This document shows positions 45,086 to 53,726 of a stretch of DNA of 64,000 nucleotides, in pieces. Below the pieces are notes generated by a model. That model searched no databases. It worked only from the letters and a program-made list of their open reading frames with translations, and was not told where the DNA came from. Position numbers and translations under genes: made by a program. The stretch is from NCBI RefSeq assembly GCF_002994635.1, contig NZ_PVNL01000147.1, positions 1 to 64,000 of the forward strand. Reading direction: 5' to 3'. Within the stretch, counting starts at the first letter, position 1, and every line of letters starts with the position of its first letter. This DNA is from Enhygromyxa salina (GTDB lineage Bacteria > Myxococcota_A > Polyangia > Nannocystales > Nannocystaceae).

Positions 45086-46179
45086 CGCAGCACCACACCT
45101 GGCGCGAGGTGCAGATCGTCGATCGGCAGCGTCGCCTCGCGCGAGTGACACGCGACGCAGCCGGTCACCCCCGCGGGCCACGGCGGCAGCAGCTCGCGCG
45201 CACCCGCGTAGGTCTCGAGGTTGGCCAGTCGGTGCTGCGCGAGCGCGACGATCTGCCGACGCGGGGTCGTGTCGGCCTGATCATCGAGCGCGAGGATCTG
45301 CGCGTAGCGACCGGCCGCCGCCTCGACGTCACCATGCGCGAGCAGGCCCTCCGCCAAGAACAGCGCGAACACGCTGCGGACGTTGGGCGCCACGCCAGTG
45401 CTGCGAGCGCGGGGGCTGAGCTGGTGCCAGTGATCTTGCTGAACCTCGAGGTAGTCGATGCCCCGCACCAGCCGCTGCTCGACGCCGGTCGGGATCACCC
45501 CCGCGAAGGTCAGCTCGAAGTTGCCCGCCATCGCGCTCGCGTCGATGTCGTCGGGGTGGGTGCTCGCCCGCGCTCGCATGGCCCGCTCGAGCGCCCTGAG
45601 CTCGCGCAGCGCCGCCAAGCTGTCGCCCTCGGCGTAGTGCTCGAGCGCCCGAGCGGCGGCCGCGAAGCTCGTGAACGCGAACGCGTCGGCGTGCTGATCG
45701 TCGGTGTGCTCGAGCAGCGCGTCATACAGCTGGATCTGCAGGTCGAGCTTGCTGACGTCCAGCACCGAGCTGCGCATGTTCAAGAAGCGCGCGAGCACCC
45801 GCGCCGCCGGGACCTGCTCGGCTCGAGGATCGAGCAACCACGCGCGCTCGAGGTAGCGCTCGGCGTGCTCGCGCTGATCCACGTGGCCCTGCAGGCTCGC
45901 GCGCAGGTGAGCCATCCCCGCTCGCCACTGGTGCTCGAGCTGCTCGGGCGCTGCGTCGGCGACCTCGCGCAGCTCGGTGAGCCCGTCGAGATCGGCCAGC
46001 GCGCGACCGTGGGTGAACTGCTCGGCGGTGCGCGGTGGCGGTGGCTCGAGCTGGCCCACGCACGAGCTCGCGCCAACCACCAGCACCAGCAGGGTCAGCA
46101 GCCCAGGTCCTCGACTCACTCGCGCGCGCCTCGGCTTGGGCTGGCGTCGACTGGCAGCGAACTTCCCGGAGCCCCGCAT
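45082..46179 (-). CDS. Lipoprotein paralogue with TPR-like region and one CxxCH motif
   Basis: 365 residues from ATG 46179; a GTG at 46119 gives a shorter n-region and is possible. The signal peptide (LLTLLVLVVGASSC) ends in lipobox ASSC. The helical body (YLERAWLLDPRAEQVPAARV, LRALERAMRARASTHPDDID) parallels the downstream protein region by region (MAGNFELTFAGVIP against LAGNFAFFFAGNIP). One haem motif, CVACHSREATLP, sits near the end; the second motif of its neighbour is absent. The two are tandem duplicates in an operon with four-base overlap. Confidence 0.82.
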   Translation of the reverse strand: MRGSGKFAASRRQPKPRRARVSRGPGLLTLLVLVVGASSCVGQLEPPPPRTAEQFTHGRALADLDGLTELREVADAAPEQLEHQWRAGMAHLRASLQGHVDQREHAERYLERAWLLDPRAEQVPAARVLARFLNMRSSVLDVSKLDLQIQLYDALLEHTDDQHADAFAFTSFAAAARALEHYAEGDSLAALRELRALERAMRARASTHPDDIDASAMAGNFELTFAGVIPTGVEQRLVRGIDYLEVQQDHWHQLSPRARSTGVAPNVRSVFALFLAEGLLAHGDVEAAAGRYAQILALDDQADTTPRRQIVALAQHRLANLETYAGARELLPPWPAGVTGCVACHSREATLPIDDLHLAPGVVLR

Positions 46180-46292
46180 CCTCGCCGACGGTAGCACTTT
46201 AGACGCAGGCCAGACGCTGGCGAGCTCGCGGGCCTCGACGCGTGACCCTGATCATGCAGCGTCTGCGCGCCGCGTGTACACTGCCGCGCCCC

Positions 46293-46592
46293 GTGAACCT
46301 TCCCTGGACCTTCGCGTGGACCCTGCACCTCGGGGCCGCCCTCTACGCGTGCAACCTCGCGGTTGGTGTGAGCGCCCAGATGTTTCACGCCAAGTTCGGC
46401 GCGGTCCACCACTGGCTCTACGGCGTCGTGTTCACCGCTGCGATCGCGGCGACCGTGCTCGCCTTCCACCCCGCGCTCCCGATCACGATCCTCGCCCTAG
46501 CGATCATGCCTCTGACCAAGCCCGGCGGCGCCGCGCACCCGGCGGTCGCAACGGCCGGGGCGCTCGGCTACCTCGGCGCCTACCTGCTCTGA
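46293..46592 (+). CDS. Small membrane protein
   Basis: 99 residues from GTG 46293; ATG 46254 and GTG 46242 are alternatives. Three hydrophobic segments are seen: WTFAWTLHLGAALYACNLAV, WLYGVVFTAAIAATVLAFHP, and LPITILALAIMPLTKPGG to the C-terminus (ALGYLGAYLL). No family is recognised. It begins divergent from the haem lipoprotein operon and stops 6 bases before the nitroreductase gene, so it may be the first gene of the polyketide operon. Confidence 0.65.
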   Translation: MNLPWTFAWTLHLGAALYACNLAVGVSAQMFHAKFGAVHHWLYGVVFTAAIAATVLAFHPALPITILALAIMPLTKPGGAAHPAVATAGALGYLGAYLL

Positions 46593-46598
46593 ATCTTT

Positions 46599-47402
46599 AT
46601 GGAACTACGTGAAGCCATTTTGCGTCGCTCGACCACCAACGGCGCGTTCCGGCCTGACCCAGTCAGCCTCGAACATCAGCACCGCCTGATGGAGGCCGCC
46701 TCGCGAGCGCCCAGCCACTTCAATTCGCAGCCCTGGCGGTTTGTGCTGATCACCGACGACGACACGCGCGAGCGCATCTCGGAGATCGCCGGAGAGACAA
46801 TGGAGGGCTTGATGGCCGGCGGAAAATTCTTCACTCGCTACCGCCGATACTTCCGCTTTTCTCAAGCTGAGATGCGAGCGCGCGCCGACGGAATTTTCAT
46901 CGACAAGCTCCCGGGTCCGCTGCGTCCGTTCGTCAAGCATGTGTTCAGCGAAACTGGGCAAAAGCTCATGAACCGGCTCGGCGTGCCCAAGACCCTAGGT
47001 AACGACAACCGCAAGCTCGTCGCCGGTAGCCCGCTGATGCTGGCCGCGATGCTGAGCAAAGAAGAGTACGTCAAGGGCGAGCTGTCGGGGTTCTACAGCC
47101 TGCTCGGGCTGGGGATGGCGATCGAGAACATCTGGCTGACGACCCTCGATATCGGGATGGGCATTCAGTTCATCTCGACACCCATGGAGTTTCCCGACGC
47201 CTGGCAACAACTCAGCGAGCTGCTCGCGGTCCCCGACGATCTCGAGCTCATCGCGCTATACCGGCTTGGCTACCTGCCCGAGGACGCCAAGCGACCGAAC
47301 ATTGACTGGACCTCCAGCCATCGCAAGCGGCTGTCGCAGTATGTGTTTCGCGACAGCTGCCACACCCCCGAGCCCGACATCGCAATCGAGGACGCGCCTT
47401 GA
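46599..47402 (+). CDS. Nitroreductase-family flavoprotein
   Basis: 267 residues. The FMN-binding start is LREAILRRSTTNGAFRPDPV, then AASRAPSHFNSQPWRFVLIT (the SPSxxNSQPW type motif), and a late GLGMAIENIWLTTLDIGMGI stretch with the C-terminal GYLPEDAKRPNIDW. It is an FMN oxidoreductase that reduces nitro groups, quinones or enones. An extra insert (about 60-110: FFTRYRRYFRFSQAEMRARA) is larger than in basic nitroreductases. It overlaps the polyketide synthase start, so it probably acts on that pathway's product. Confidence 0.9.
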   Translation: MELREAILRRSTTNGAFRPDPVSLEHQHRLMEAASRAPSHFNSQPWRFVLITDDDTRERISEIAGETMEGLMAGGKFFTRYRRYFRFSQAEMRARADGIFIDKLPGPLRPFVKHVFSETGQKLMNRLGVPKTLGNDNRKLVAGSPLMLAAMLSKEEYVKGELSGFYSLLGLGMAIENIWLTTLDIGMGIQFISTPMEFPDAWQQLSELLAVPDDLELIALYRLGYLPEDAKRPNIDWTSSHRKRLSQYVFRDSCHTPEPDIAIEDAP

Positions 47403-48496
47403 TGCTCAGCCGCGGGCGGACTGGCGTGTTGGCGGTCGCCAGCGCCTCGCCAGCGCACGTGATCACCCAGGCCCAGGCCAAAGCCTTCGCCAGGAGCTTC
47501 TTCGACGACTACTTCATGGGTCGTGACGGGGCCGTGATCGATCGCTTCCTCGGCGCCTACGACAACGCTGGCGTCGAGACCCGCCAGCTCGCGCGGCCCC
47601 ACGATTGGTACCAGCAGCTGCACAGCTTCCCCGACAAGAACGCCGCGTACATCGAGCAAGCGGTGCCGCTGGCCCGGCGGGCCGGGGAGCTGGCGTTGCA
47701 GCGCGCGGGACTGGACCCAACCGAAGTCGGCGCGATCGTGTTCGCGAGCAGCACGGGCCTGTCCACGCCCAGCCTCGACGCGCGCCTGGTCCAGGAGCTC
47801 GGGCTAGCGCGGGACGTCGCGCGCGTGCCGTTGTGGGGCCTGGGTTGCGCGGGCGGCAGCGCTGGGCTGGCGCGGGCGCGGACCCTGGCGATGGGCCTGG
47901 GCAAGCCGGTGCTGGTGATCGCCTGCGAGCTGTGCAGCCTGACCTTCATGCACGGTGATCGACGCAGCGCCAACTTGATCGCCGTCGCGCTGTTCGGTGA
48001 CGGGGCCGCGGCCGTCGTGGTCGCGCCCGAGCCCTGGTGGGACCCACAAAACCCCGCCTGTGGCCCCGAGCTGCTCGGCGGCTACTCGCGGCTGCTCGAT
48101 GACAGCGAAGACATCATGGGCTGGGATCTGGCCGACGAGGGCCTGCGCGTGCGCTTCTCGCCGACGATCCCCGGCCTCGTGATTCAGCACGGCCCGCAGC
48201 TGGTCGCCGACGCGGCGGGTGTGATTGGGCTGGGCGCCGAGCAGCTGAAGCACCTGGTGTTTCATCCGGGCGGACGCAAGGTGCTCGACGCTTATGATCA
48301 AGCGCTCGGGCTCGAGCCCGACCGCCTGCGCCACGCTCGTGCGGTGCTGCGCGAGCACGGCAACATGTCGAGCCCGACCGTGCTGTTCGTGTTCGAGCGG
48401 TTCTTGGCGGATCCTCAGACCAGGTCCAACCAGCCCGGCCTGCTGCTAGGTCTGGGCCCAGGCTTTTGCGCAGAGGGGGTGCTATTTCGATGGTGA
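47402..48496 (+). CDS. Type III polyketide synthase (chalcone/stilbene synthase family)
   Basis: 364 residues from the ATG at 47402, overlapping the nitroreductase stop. The family condenses an acyl-CoA starter with malonyl-CoA units. The catalytic triad is complete: Cys149 (VPLWGLGCAGGSAGLARA), His288 (HLVFHPGGRKVLDAYD) and Asn321 (REHGNMSSPTVLFVF). The GFGPG-type loop near the end is GLGPGFCAEGVLF. Bacterial relatives in similar operons make alkylpyrones or alkylresorcinols from long acyl starters. The following methyltransferase gene fits that route. Confidence 0.93.
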   Translation: MLSRGRTGVLAVASASPAHVITQAQAKAFARSFFDDYFMGRDGAVIDRFLGAYDNAGVETRQLARPHDWYQQLHSFPDKNAAYIEQAVPLARRAGELALQRAGLDPTEVGAIVFASSTGLSTPSLDARLVQELGLARDVARVPLWGLGCAGGSAGLARARTLAMGLGKPVLVIACELCSLTFMHGDRRSANLIAVALFGDGAAAVVVAPEPWWDPQNPACGPELLGGYSRLLDDSEDIMGWDLADEGLRVRFSPTIPGLVIQHGPQLVADAAGVIGLGAEQLKHLVFHPGGRKVLDAYDQALGLEPDRLRHARAVLREHGNMSSPTVLFVFERFLADPQTRSNQPGLLLGLGPGFCAEGVLFRW

Positions 48497-49062
48497 GCCC
48501 AACATTGATCTTTCTTGGCGTGTTGCTGGCCGGGATCGGCGGTCAGCGGATCTCAGAGCTGCGCCTGGCCAAGCGCAACCTCGAGTGGGCGCTGGAGAAT
48601 GGTGGGCGGCTGGTGGACGAGCCGCACTACTGGATGTTCTTCGTGCTCCACACGGCGTGGCTGCTGGCCTGGCCAACGGAGGCGTGGCTGCGCGGGCCCG
48701 AGCGCGCGGAGTACTGGTGGGTGTTCCTCGTTGGGTTTGGGCTGGCGGAGGCGCTGCGTTACTGGGCGATCGCCAGCCTCGGTAAGCGCTGGAACACCAA
48801 GATCGTCGTGATGGACGAGCAGCCGCTGGTCGAGCGCGGGCCGTACCGATTCTTGTCGCACCCGAACTATCTCGCGGTTGCGATGGAGCTGGTGTGCGTG
48901 CCGTTGATCTCGAACGCGTGGATCACCGCTGCCGTGTGTACGGTGCTCAACGCGGCGCTGCTGTTGGGGCTGCGGATCCCCGCCGAGAATGCTGCGCTGC
49001 GCGAGGCGAGCGAGACCGCCTGCGACGGTGACTCAGTCCGGGGCGCTGGTGGAACCGAGTAG
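48490..49062 (+). CDS. Isoprenylcysteine-carboxyl methyltransferase family protein (SrsB/BpsB-like)
   Basis: 190 residues from ATG 48490, overlapping the PKS stop by seven bases. Hydrophobic segments alternate with the ICMT signature ALRYWAIASLGKRWNTKIVV, then VERGPYRFLSHPNYLAVAME (a RHPxY-like SHPNY motif) and the final LRIPAENAALRE. ICMT-like membrane enzymes next to type III PKS genes O-methylate alkylpyrones or alkylresorcinols (SrsB in Streptomyces, BpsB in Bacillus). That is its most likely role. The 3' end overlaps the convergent P450 gene by 30 bases. Confidence 0.9.
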   Translation: MVSPTLIFLGVLLAGIGGQRISELRLAKRNLEWALENGGRLVDEPHYWMFFVLHTAWLLAWPTEAWLRGPERAEYWWVFLVGFGLAEALRYWAIASLGKRWNTKIVVMDEQPLVERGPYRFLSHPNYLAVAMELVCVPLISNAWITAAVCTVLNAALLLGLRIPAENAALREASETACDGDSVRGAGGTE

Positions 49063-50244
49063 ACCCGTCGCGCGGATCGGCAGCCTCACGGGGCCCCGCA
49101 CCGTCGGCGACAGGTTCCACTGAAGCTCGGTCGCATCCAGCTCAAACCCAGCAAAGCGGGCGATCAACGCCTCGATCCCCACCCGCGCCTCGAGCCGAGC
49201 CAGCGCGGCACCAAGGCAAAAGTGAACCCCGTGGCCGAACGCGAGCGAGGTGGTCCCCTCGCGGCGCAGATCAAAGCGCTCGGGATCCTCGAACTCGCTC
49301 GGATCCCGCCCGGACGCGCCGATCAACATCATCACCATGGCCCCGGCCTCGATCCTGGTCCCGCCGATCTCCACGGCGCGCGTGGTGACGCGCACGACCG
49401 ACTGCACCGAGGTGTCGTGACGCAGCAGCTCCTCGATGAAGCCCGGGATCAACGAGGGGTCGCTGCGCAGCGCCGCGTAGTCGCTGGGCCGCTCGATGAA
49501 GGCGAGCATGGCGTTGGCCAGCAGGTGCCGGGTGGTCTCAAACCCGGCCGGCAGCAGGATGAACATCATGCCGAGGATGTCGGCGTCGCTCAGGGTGTCG
49601 CCGTCGATCTCGGCGTGGAGCAGCGTCGTGACAATGTCGTCCTGCGGGTCCGCACGGCGAGCAGCGATCACGTCGCAGAGATAGCGCTCCATCTCGGCGA
49701 TGGTCGAGCGGATCGCGTCGGCGAACGCCTGCGGTGGCTCGAGCGGGGTGATGGAAGTGATGTGATCCGACCAGGTCTCGAACCGCTGATGCAGCGCTGG
49801 ATCGAGCCCCAAGATCTCGGCGATGACGCTCGCAGGGAACGGGGTGGCGAACGCACTGATGAAGTCGAGCCGCTCGCGCCCACGCATGGCCTCGGCGAAT
49901 TCGGTCGCCAGCTGAGTGACGCGGGGCCCGAGCGCCGCGATGCTCTTGGGCGTGAACGCCTTGGTGACGAGCGCGCGGAGCTTGCTGTGCTCGGGGCCGT
50001 CCTTGGCCAGGATCGAGTCCGCGACCGGGCTGTGCGGCAACCACGCTGGGCGCAGGATCGCCTCGAAGGCGGTCGACGTGAACAGCTCGGGGTGACGCAG
50101 GACATACTGCACGTCGGCGTACCGGGTGACCGCCCACGCACCGATCGGCCCGACCTGCTGGACCGGCGCGTCGCGCAGCGCTGCGTACGTCGGGTAGGGA
50201 TCACGGCGGACGGCAGGATCGAACAGGTTGATCGGGTGCGTCAT
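49033..50244 (-). CDS. Cytochrome P450
   Basis: 403 residues from ATG 50244. All P450 landmarks are present: I-helix LLPAGFETTRHLLANAM (AGxET, oxygen activation), ExxR as EELLR, and the haem loop FGHGVHFCLGAALAR with Cys343. HxxC-region and PERFDLRREG are normal. It is a soluble class I enzyme needing ferredoxin. It converges on the PKS operon and is divergent from the thioesterase gene, so oxidation of the polyketide is possible but unproven. Confidence 0.95.
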   Translation of the reverse strand: MTHPINLFDPAVRRDPYPTYAALRDAPVQQVGPIGAWAVTRYADVQYVLRHPELFTSTAFEAILRPAWLPHSPVADSILAKDGPEHSKLRALVTKAFTPKSIAALGPRVTQLATEFAEAMRGRERLDFISAFATPFPASVIAEILGLDPALHQRFETWSDHITSITPLEPPQAFADAIRSTIAEMERYLCDVIAARRADPQDDIVTTLLHAEIDGDTLSDADILGMMFILLPAGFETTRHLLANAMLAFIERPSDYAALRSDPSLIPGFIEELLRHDTSVQSVVRVTTRAVEIGGTRIEAGAMVMMLIGASGRDPSEFEDPERFDLRREGTTSLAFGHGVHFCLGAALARLEARVGIEALIARFAGFELDATELQWNLSPTVRGPVRLPIRATGLLGSTSAPD

Positions 50245-50288
50245 CGCGCTAAACCATACACTGGCGCGCAAGCTCTCTTGGGACAGCG

Positions 50289-51110
50289 ATGAGCGAAAAA
50301 GAATTCTTCTATCAACGGGTGCTGGGCGCGCCAGGGCAAGAGCGTTTTTTTGCCACCGAGTTCACGCGCGGTCCGTGGAGTAACGATCATCAGCACGGCG
50401 GGCCACCCACCGCGTTGCTGGCCCGCGCCGTCGAGCGAGAGGGCGCCCGCGCGGGTGAGATGTTCGTGACCCGCATGACCTTCGAGCTGCTGCGGCCGAT
50501 CCCGATCAGCGCCCCGCTCGAGGTCGTCACCGAGGTCCTCGCGGAGGGTCGCAGCGTGCACCGGATCGCGGCCGCGCTGGTGTCTGGGGATCAGCAGCTG
50601 GCCGTCGGTGTGGCGGTCCGGATCCGCGTGCAGGAGCTGGCGGTCCCCACGTTCGCGCACGGCGACGCGGCGCTGCGACCACCCGATCAGTGTCGAGCCT
50701 TCGAGTTCCCGTTCTTTCACCACGCCGTCGGCTATCACACCGCGATGGAAGTGCGCCTCGCCGACGGCGAGTTTGGCACCGGCAACATGGCCGCGTGGAT
50801 CCGACCGCGCTGTGACTTGATCGAGGGCGAGGAGACCACGCCGCTGCAGCGGATCATGATCTGCGCCGACGCGGGCCACGGGGTCGGGACCGCCCTCGAC
50901 ACCTCTGCGTGGAGCTTCGTGAACCCGGATCTCAGCGTGCACTTGCACAGGCTGCCAACGGGCGGCGCCGGCGAGTGGCTGGGCATGCACGCGCGGACCT
51001 GGTCGACGCCGCTGGGCTTTGGCATGTGTCAGACCCAGCTCAGCGACCGGCACGGGCCGCTCGGCGTGGGCATCCAGAGCCAGGTCATCTCCAAGCTACG
51101 CGATCACTGA
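50289..51110 (+). CDS. Acyl-CoA thioesterase family protein (double hotdog)
   Basis: 273 residues. The pattern GPWSNDHQHGGPPTALLARA (HGG active region), MTFELLRPIPISAPLEVVTE and RSVHRIAAALVSGDQQLAVG matches the thioesterase-like TesB/4HBT double-hotdog families. The second half (FSFVNPDLSVHLHRLP, WLGMHARTWSTPLGFGMCQT) repeats the fold. It releases acyl groups from CoA; the substrate is unknown. It may release or edit the acyl starter of the nearby type III PKS. A good start is at ATG 50289. The end overlaps queD by seven bases. Confidence 0.85.
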   Translation: MSEKEFFYQRVLGAPGQERFFATEFTRGPWSNDHQHGGPPTALLARAVEREGARAGEMFVTRMTFELLRPIPISAPLEVVTEVLAEGRSVHRIAAALVSGDQQLAVGVAVRIRVQELAVPTFAHGDAALRPPDQCRAFEFPFFHHAVGYHTAMEVRLADGEFGTGNMAAWIRPRCDLIEGEETTPLQRIMICADAGHGVGTALDTSAWSFVNPDLSVHLHRLPTGGAGEWLGMHARTWSTPLGFGMCQTQLSDRHGPLGVGIQSQVISKLRDH

Positions 51111-51556
51111 GCGCGATCGTCGATCCGCTCGAGCTCCGCCGAGTTCTTGTCGTTCTCGTGGACCTCGACCTTGGCGACCCAGGCTCGGCCGTTCGTCTTG
51201 TCCCTGATCAGCGCGTCGACGTGCTCGAACACCAGCGCGGCCGTGCCCTCCATCGTCACCGAGGGGACCACGCGGAGGTCACACAGCTTGCGGGCCTCCA
51301 TCTCACGAAAGAACGCCAGCTCGGGGTCGTGCTCGCCGATCAGCAGGGTGTGATCGTACATGTGCTCGAGCCACTGCCTCACGTCTTTGAGGGCCGCGAA
51401 GTCGACCACGAAGTTGTGCTCGTCTAGCTCGGAAGCTTCAAAGTAGAACTTGAAGCTGCGCGAGTAGCCGTGGACGAACCGGCAGTGGCCCGGGTGCGAG
51501 TGCAGGCGATGGGCGCACGGCAGATTGGTGAACGTCTTGGTCGACCGGTAGCGCAT
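51104..51556 (-). CDS. queD: 6-carboxytetrahydropterin synthase (QueD-like)
   Basis: 150 residues. The 6-pyruvoyl-tetrahydropterin synthase fold is seen: KTFTNLPCAHRLHSHPGHCR (first zinc His and catalytic Cys), FVHGYSRSFKFYFEAS (second His), VVDFAALKDVRQWLEHMYDH and a C-terminal VFEHVDALIRD, VEVHENDKNSAEL. QueD makes CPH4 for queuosine and other 7-deazapurines. The usual CxxxHGH is CxxxHGY here (Cys25, His29, Tyr31), as in some phage and divergent QueD proteins. No queC/E is adjacent. The ATG at 51556 gives the normal start; longer frame upstream is not coding. Confidence 0.88.
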   Translation of the reverse strand: MRYRSTKTFTNLPCAHRLHSHPGHCRFVHGYSRSFKFYFEASELDEHNFVVDFAALKDVRQWLEHMYDHTLLIGEHDPELAFFREMEARKLCDLRVVPSVTMEGTAALVFEHVDALIRDKTNGRAWVAKVEVHENDKNSAELERIDDRAQ

Positions 51557-51997
51557 CTGCTCGCCGACACTACCAGGGTGTGTTCGGGCTCTGAGTGGAT
51601 TTTCCTGCGTCCGTGGGGGGGCACGGCGTGCGGAAAATCTAGCGGCGGCGAGAGCGAGCCCAACTTCGCCGCGTCGTTCACATCGAGCGCCGCCCGCAGC
51701 TCTGCTGCGCTGAGGAACTCCGGCCAGGTCATGAATCGGCCTCACGTTCGATGCCCTCGAACTTCCAGCGCGAAGCAAAACCCTCATTGGTGAAGGCCGA
51801 TACCCCACGAAAGGGCGGCCGTGCCCGCCGCGCGACGCATGCGCCAGCTCGAGGGTATTGATCGGATCGTCCGAGAACACCAGCGGTCGCGCCACCTGGC
51901 TCTCACAGCTAAGATGACCCAGGCCGCGAGCAGGCGTTGTGGGCGAGCGCTTCACTTTTGATTGACGGCGGCCGGCTCGGCGTGCATTTGTGCTGAC
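51557..51997 (-). other. Interval with possible remnants of two overlapping genes
   Basis: No intact gene is seen. On the minus strand one frame ends VSAFTNEGFASRWKFEGIER (stop just before 51731). Its TGA overlaps an ATG that begins MTWPEFLSAAELRAALDVND, which then loses coding character near 51620. The ATGA overlap looks like a former operon. Neither piece is recognised. The rest of the interval shows nothing clear. Confidence 0.3.
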
Positions 51998-52588
51998 ATG
52001 AATGTCGCCAAGTTCACCCTTCCGGCCCTGCTCATGACCGTCACCTTGCTCGCGCCACTGCGCGCGTCGGCGTCGAATTATCCGCCCGACTACGACGTGT
52101 GCGGACCCGACGAGTACGCCTACGCCGGGCCGTTCGAGCTGATCCTCGACACGGTCGACATGAAGGACCACGCGCAGCTGACCGTGGCCTACGACGGCTA
52201 TCTACGGGATCTCTACGCGGACGAGGACATCAATATCTACATCTCGCTCAACGGCCACGACGCGTTCATCGGCGCGAGCGCGGGGGTCAATGACGACGCC
52301 TACATCTTCCTCGACTCGGGGCCGCGCAACTGCGTGTGGTGTGCGACCAACTACTCCGGCAATCCCTCGGCGTGCGATGGCTTCGAGCCGCAGTACGACT
52401 CGAGCGGCGGCTGGGTCTGCCAAGCTCCTTCGAGCCTCGAAGAGCACATGTTCTTTTGGGCGTTTGATGCGTGGGGGGATCGCAACGCGTGGGACATCTA
52501 CGTCGCGGCCGAGGCCAACGGCGCGTGGGACAGCAACTGGGGGAACAACTACTACGCGCGCTTCGAAGCGGACCACAGCTGCTACTGA
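51998..52588 (+). CDS. Secreted protein with carbohydrate-binding-like C-terminus
   Basis: 196 residues from ATG 51998. The signal peptide runs to about residue 26 (LPALLMTVTLLAPLRASASN) without a lipobox Cys. The body is rich in Asp, Tyr and aromatic residues; one Cys lies near its start and four near residues 110-150. The end (DIYVAAEANGAWDSNWGNNY) carries a WDSNWGNNY motif that resembles the CBM21/CBM53-type starch-binding block. It is probably secreted and may bind a polysaccharide; that is a weak inference. Confidence 0.7.
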   Translation: MNVAKFTLPALLMTVTLLAPLRASASNYPPDYDVCGPDEYAYAGPFELILDTVDMKDHAQLTVAYDGYLRDLYADEDINIYISLNGHDAFIGASAGVNDDAYIFLDSGPRNCVWCATNYSGNPSACDGFEPQYDSSGGWVCQAPSSLEEHMFFWAFDAWGDRNAWDIYVAAEANGAWDSNWGNNYYARFEADHSCY

Positions 52589-52619
52589 CGACCGATCGCG
52601 CTCGCGAATCATGGTGATC

Positions 52620-53726
52620 TCAGGGCAGCCCCATCAGCGCCGCTTCTAGGGGGACAAAGCGCTCGCCGTCGAGACGAAAGACGCCGGAGGTGGTGCCGAA
52701 CCACAGGTTGCCGCTGCGATCCTCGCTGATGCTCGGGATCCCGCCGTCGCTCAGACCATCCTTGCCGGAGAAGTACCGGAACGACTCGCCGTCGTAGCGA
52801 TAGACGCCGCCCCCCGCAGCTGACACGCCAAACCAGACGTTGCCCGCCTGATCCTCATGAATCGCCATGTATCGGCCCCAGCCCGTGTGCTTCGAGAAGG
52901 TGGCGCTTCGCAGGTGCGTGGTGAAGGTGCTGCCGTCGTAGCGGCTCACACCGCCATCCGACGTACCGAACCAGAAATCACCTCGGCGGTCTTGCATGAT
53001 CGTGCAGACACGATCGCTGGACAGCCCGTCATGCGCCTTGGTGTAGACGGTCATGGTCGTCCCGTCGTCCTTCACCACGCCGGCGCCGTCCGTGCCGAAC
53101 CACAGCGCGCCATCCCGGTCTTCGTAGATGTCGTAGACCATCTTTGGGGCGAACTCGGAGGCCGACTTCGAACCCACGACCGGCAGCGGGAACGCGACGA
53201 AGCGCGTACCGTCATGGCGGAACACACCGGCCACGGTGCTGATCCACAGGGCGCCGCTTCGGTCCAAGAGCACATCCCACACGTCGCGATGGTCCCCGTC
53301 GCTGGTGAAGGTGTGCGTAACCGGCGTGTCCCCATAGTCCGTGAGCGTGATGAAGGATTCACCGTCGTACCTGGACACGCCGCCGGTCGTGCCGAACCAC
53401 AGCACGCCCTCGTCGTCCTCCGCGATCGATCGAACCGAGTCGCCGCCGAGGCCATCCTCCGGCGTGAAGCGGACAAACGCCTCGCCATCGTACATCACGA
53501 GCCCCGACAGCACGGTCGTGAACCACAGGCGGCCTTTGTGATCCTCGTACGGGGCACCAGGGTACTGCGAGAGCTCGCTCGGAACCACCTGAGCCGTCGA
53601 GGCGACGTCGGGCTGTGACGAGCGGACGTCGTGTTTCTCGGGCTCCGCTGCAGCGCAGGCGCACGAGCCGACGCAGAGGGGCAACAGGCAAAGGGCCATG
53701 GCGAAGAGCGTGGAACGTAACGGCAT
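52620..53726 (-). CDS. Secreted beta-propeller (two-component-regulator propeller) lipoprotein
   Basis: 368 residues. The signal peptide ends near CVGSCAC. Seven or so repeats follow: GRLWFTTVLSGLVMYDGEAF, EGVLWFGTTGGVSRYDGESF, GALWISTVAGVFRHDGTRF, GALWFGTDGAGVVKDDGTT, GDFWFGTSDGGVSRYDGST, GNVWFGVSAAGGGVYRYDGE, GNLWFGTTSGVFRLDGERF. The G-x-L/V-WFGT...YDG pattern is the Reg_prop propeller unit of hybrid two-component sensors. Here it stands alone, with no histidine kinase domain, so it is a free propeller on the cell surface. Binding partner unknown. Confidence 0.9.
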   Translation of the reverse strand: MPLRSTLFAMALCLLPLCVGSCACAAAEPEKHDVRSSQPDVASTAQVVPSELSQYPGAPYEDHKGRLWFTTVLSGLVMYDGEAFVRFTPEDGLGGDSVRSIAEDDEGVLWFGTTGGVSRYDGESFITLTDYGDTPVTHTFTSDGDHRDVWDVLLDRSGALWISTVAGVFRHDGTRFVAFPLPVVGSKSASEFAPKMVYDIYEDRDGALWFGTDGAGVVKDDGTTMTVYTKAHDGLSSDRVCTIMQDRRGDFWFGTSDGGVSRYDGSTFTTHLRSATFSKHTGWGRYMAIHEDQAGNVWFGVSAAGGGVYRYDGESFRYFSGKDGLSDGGIPSISEDRSGNLWFGTTSGVFRLDGERFVPLEAALMGLP

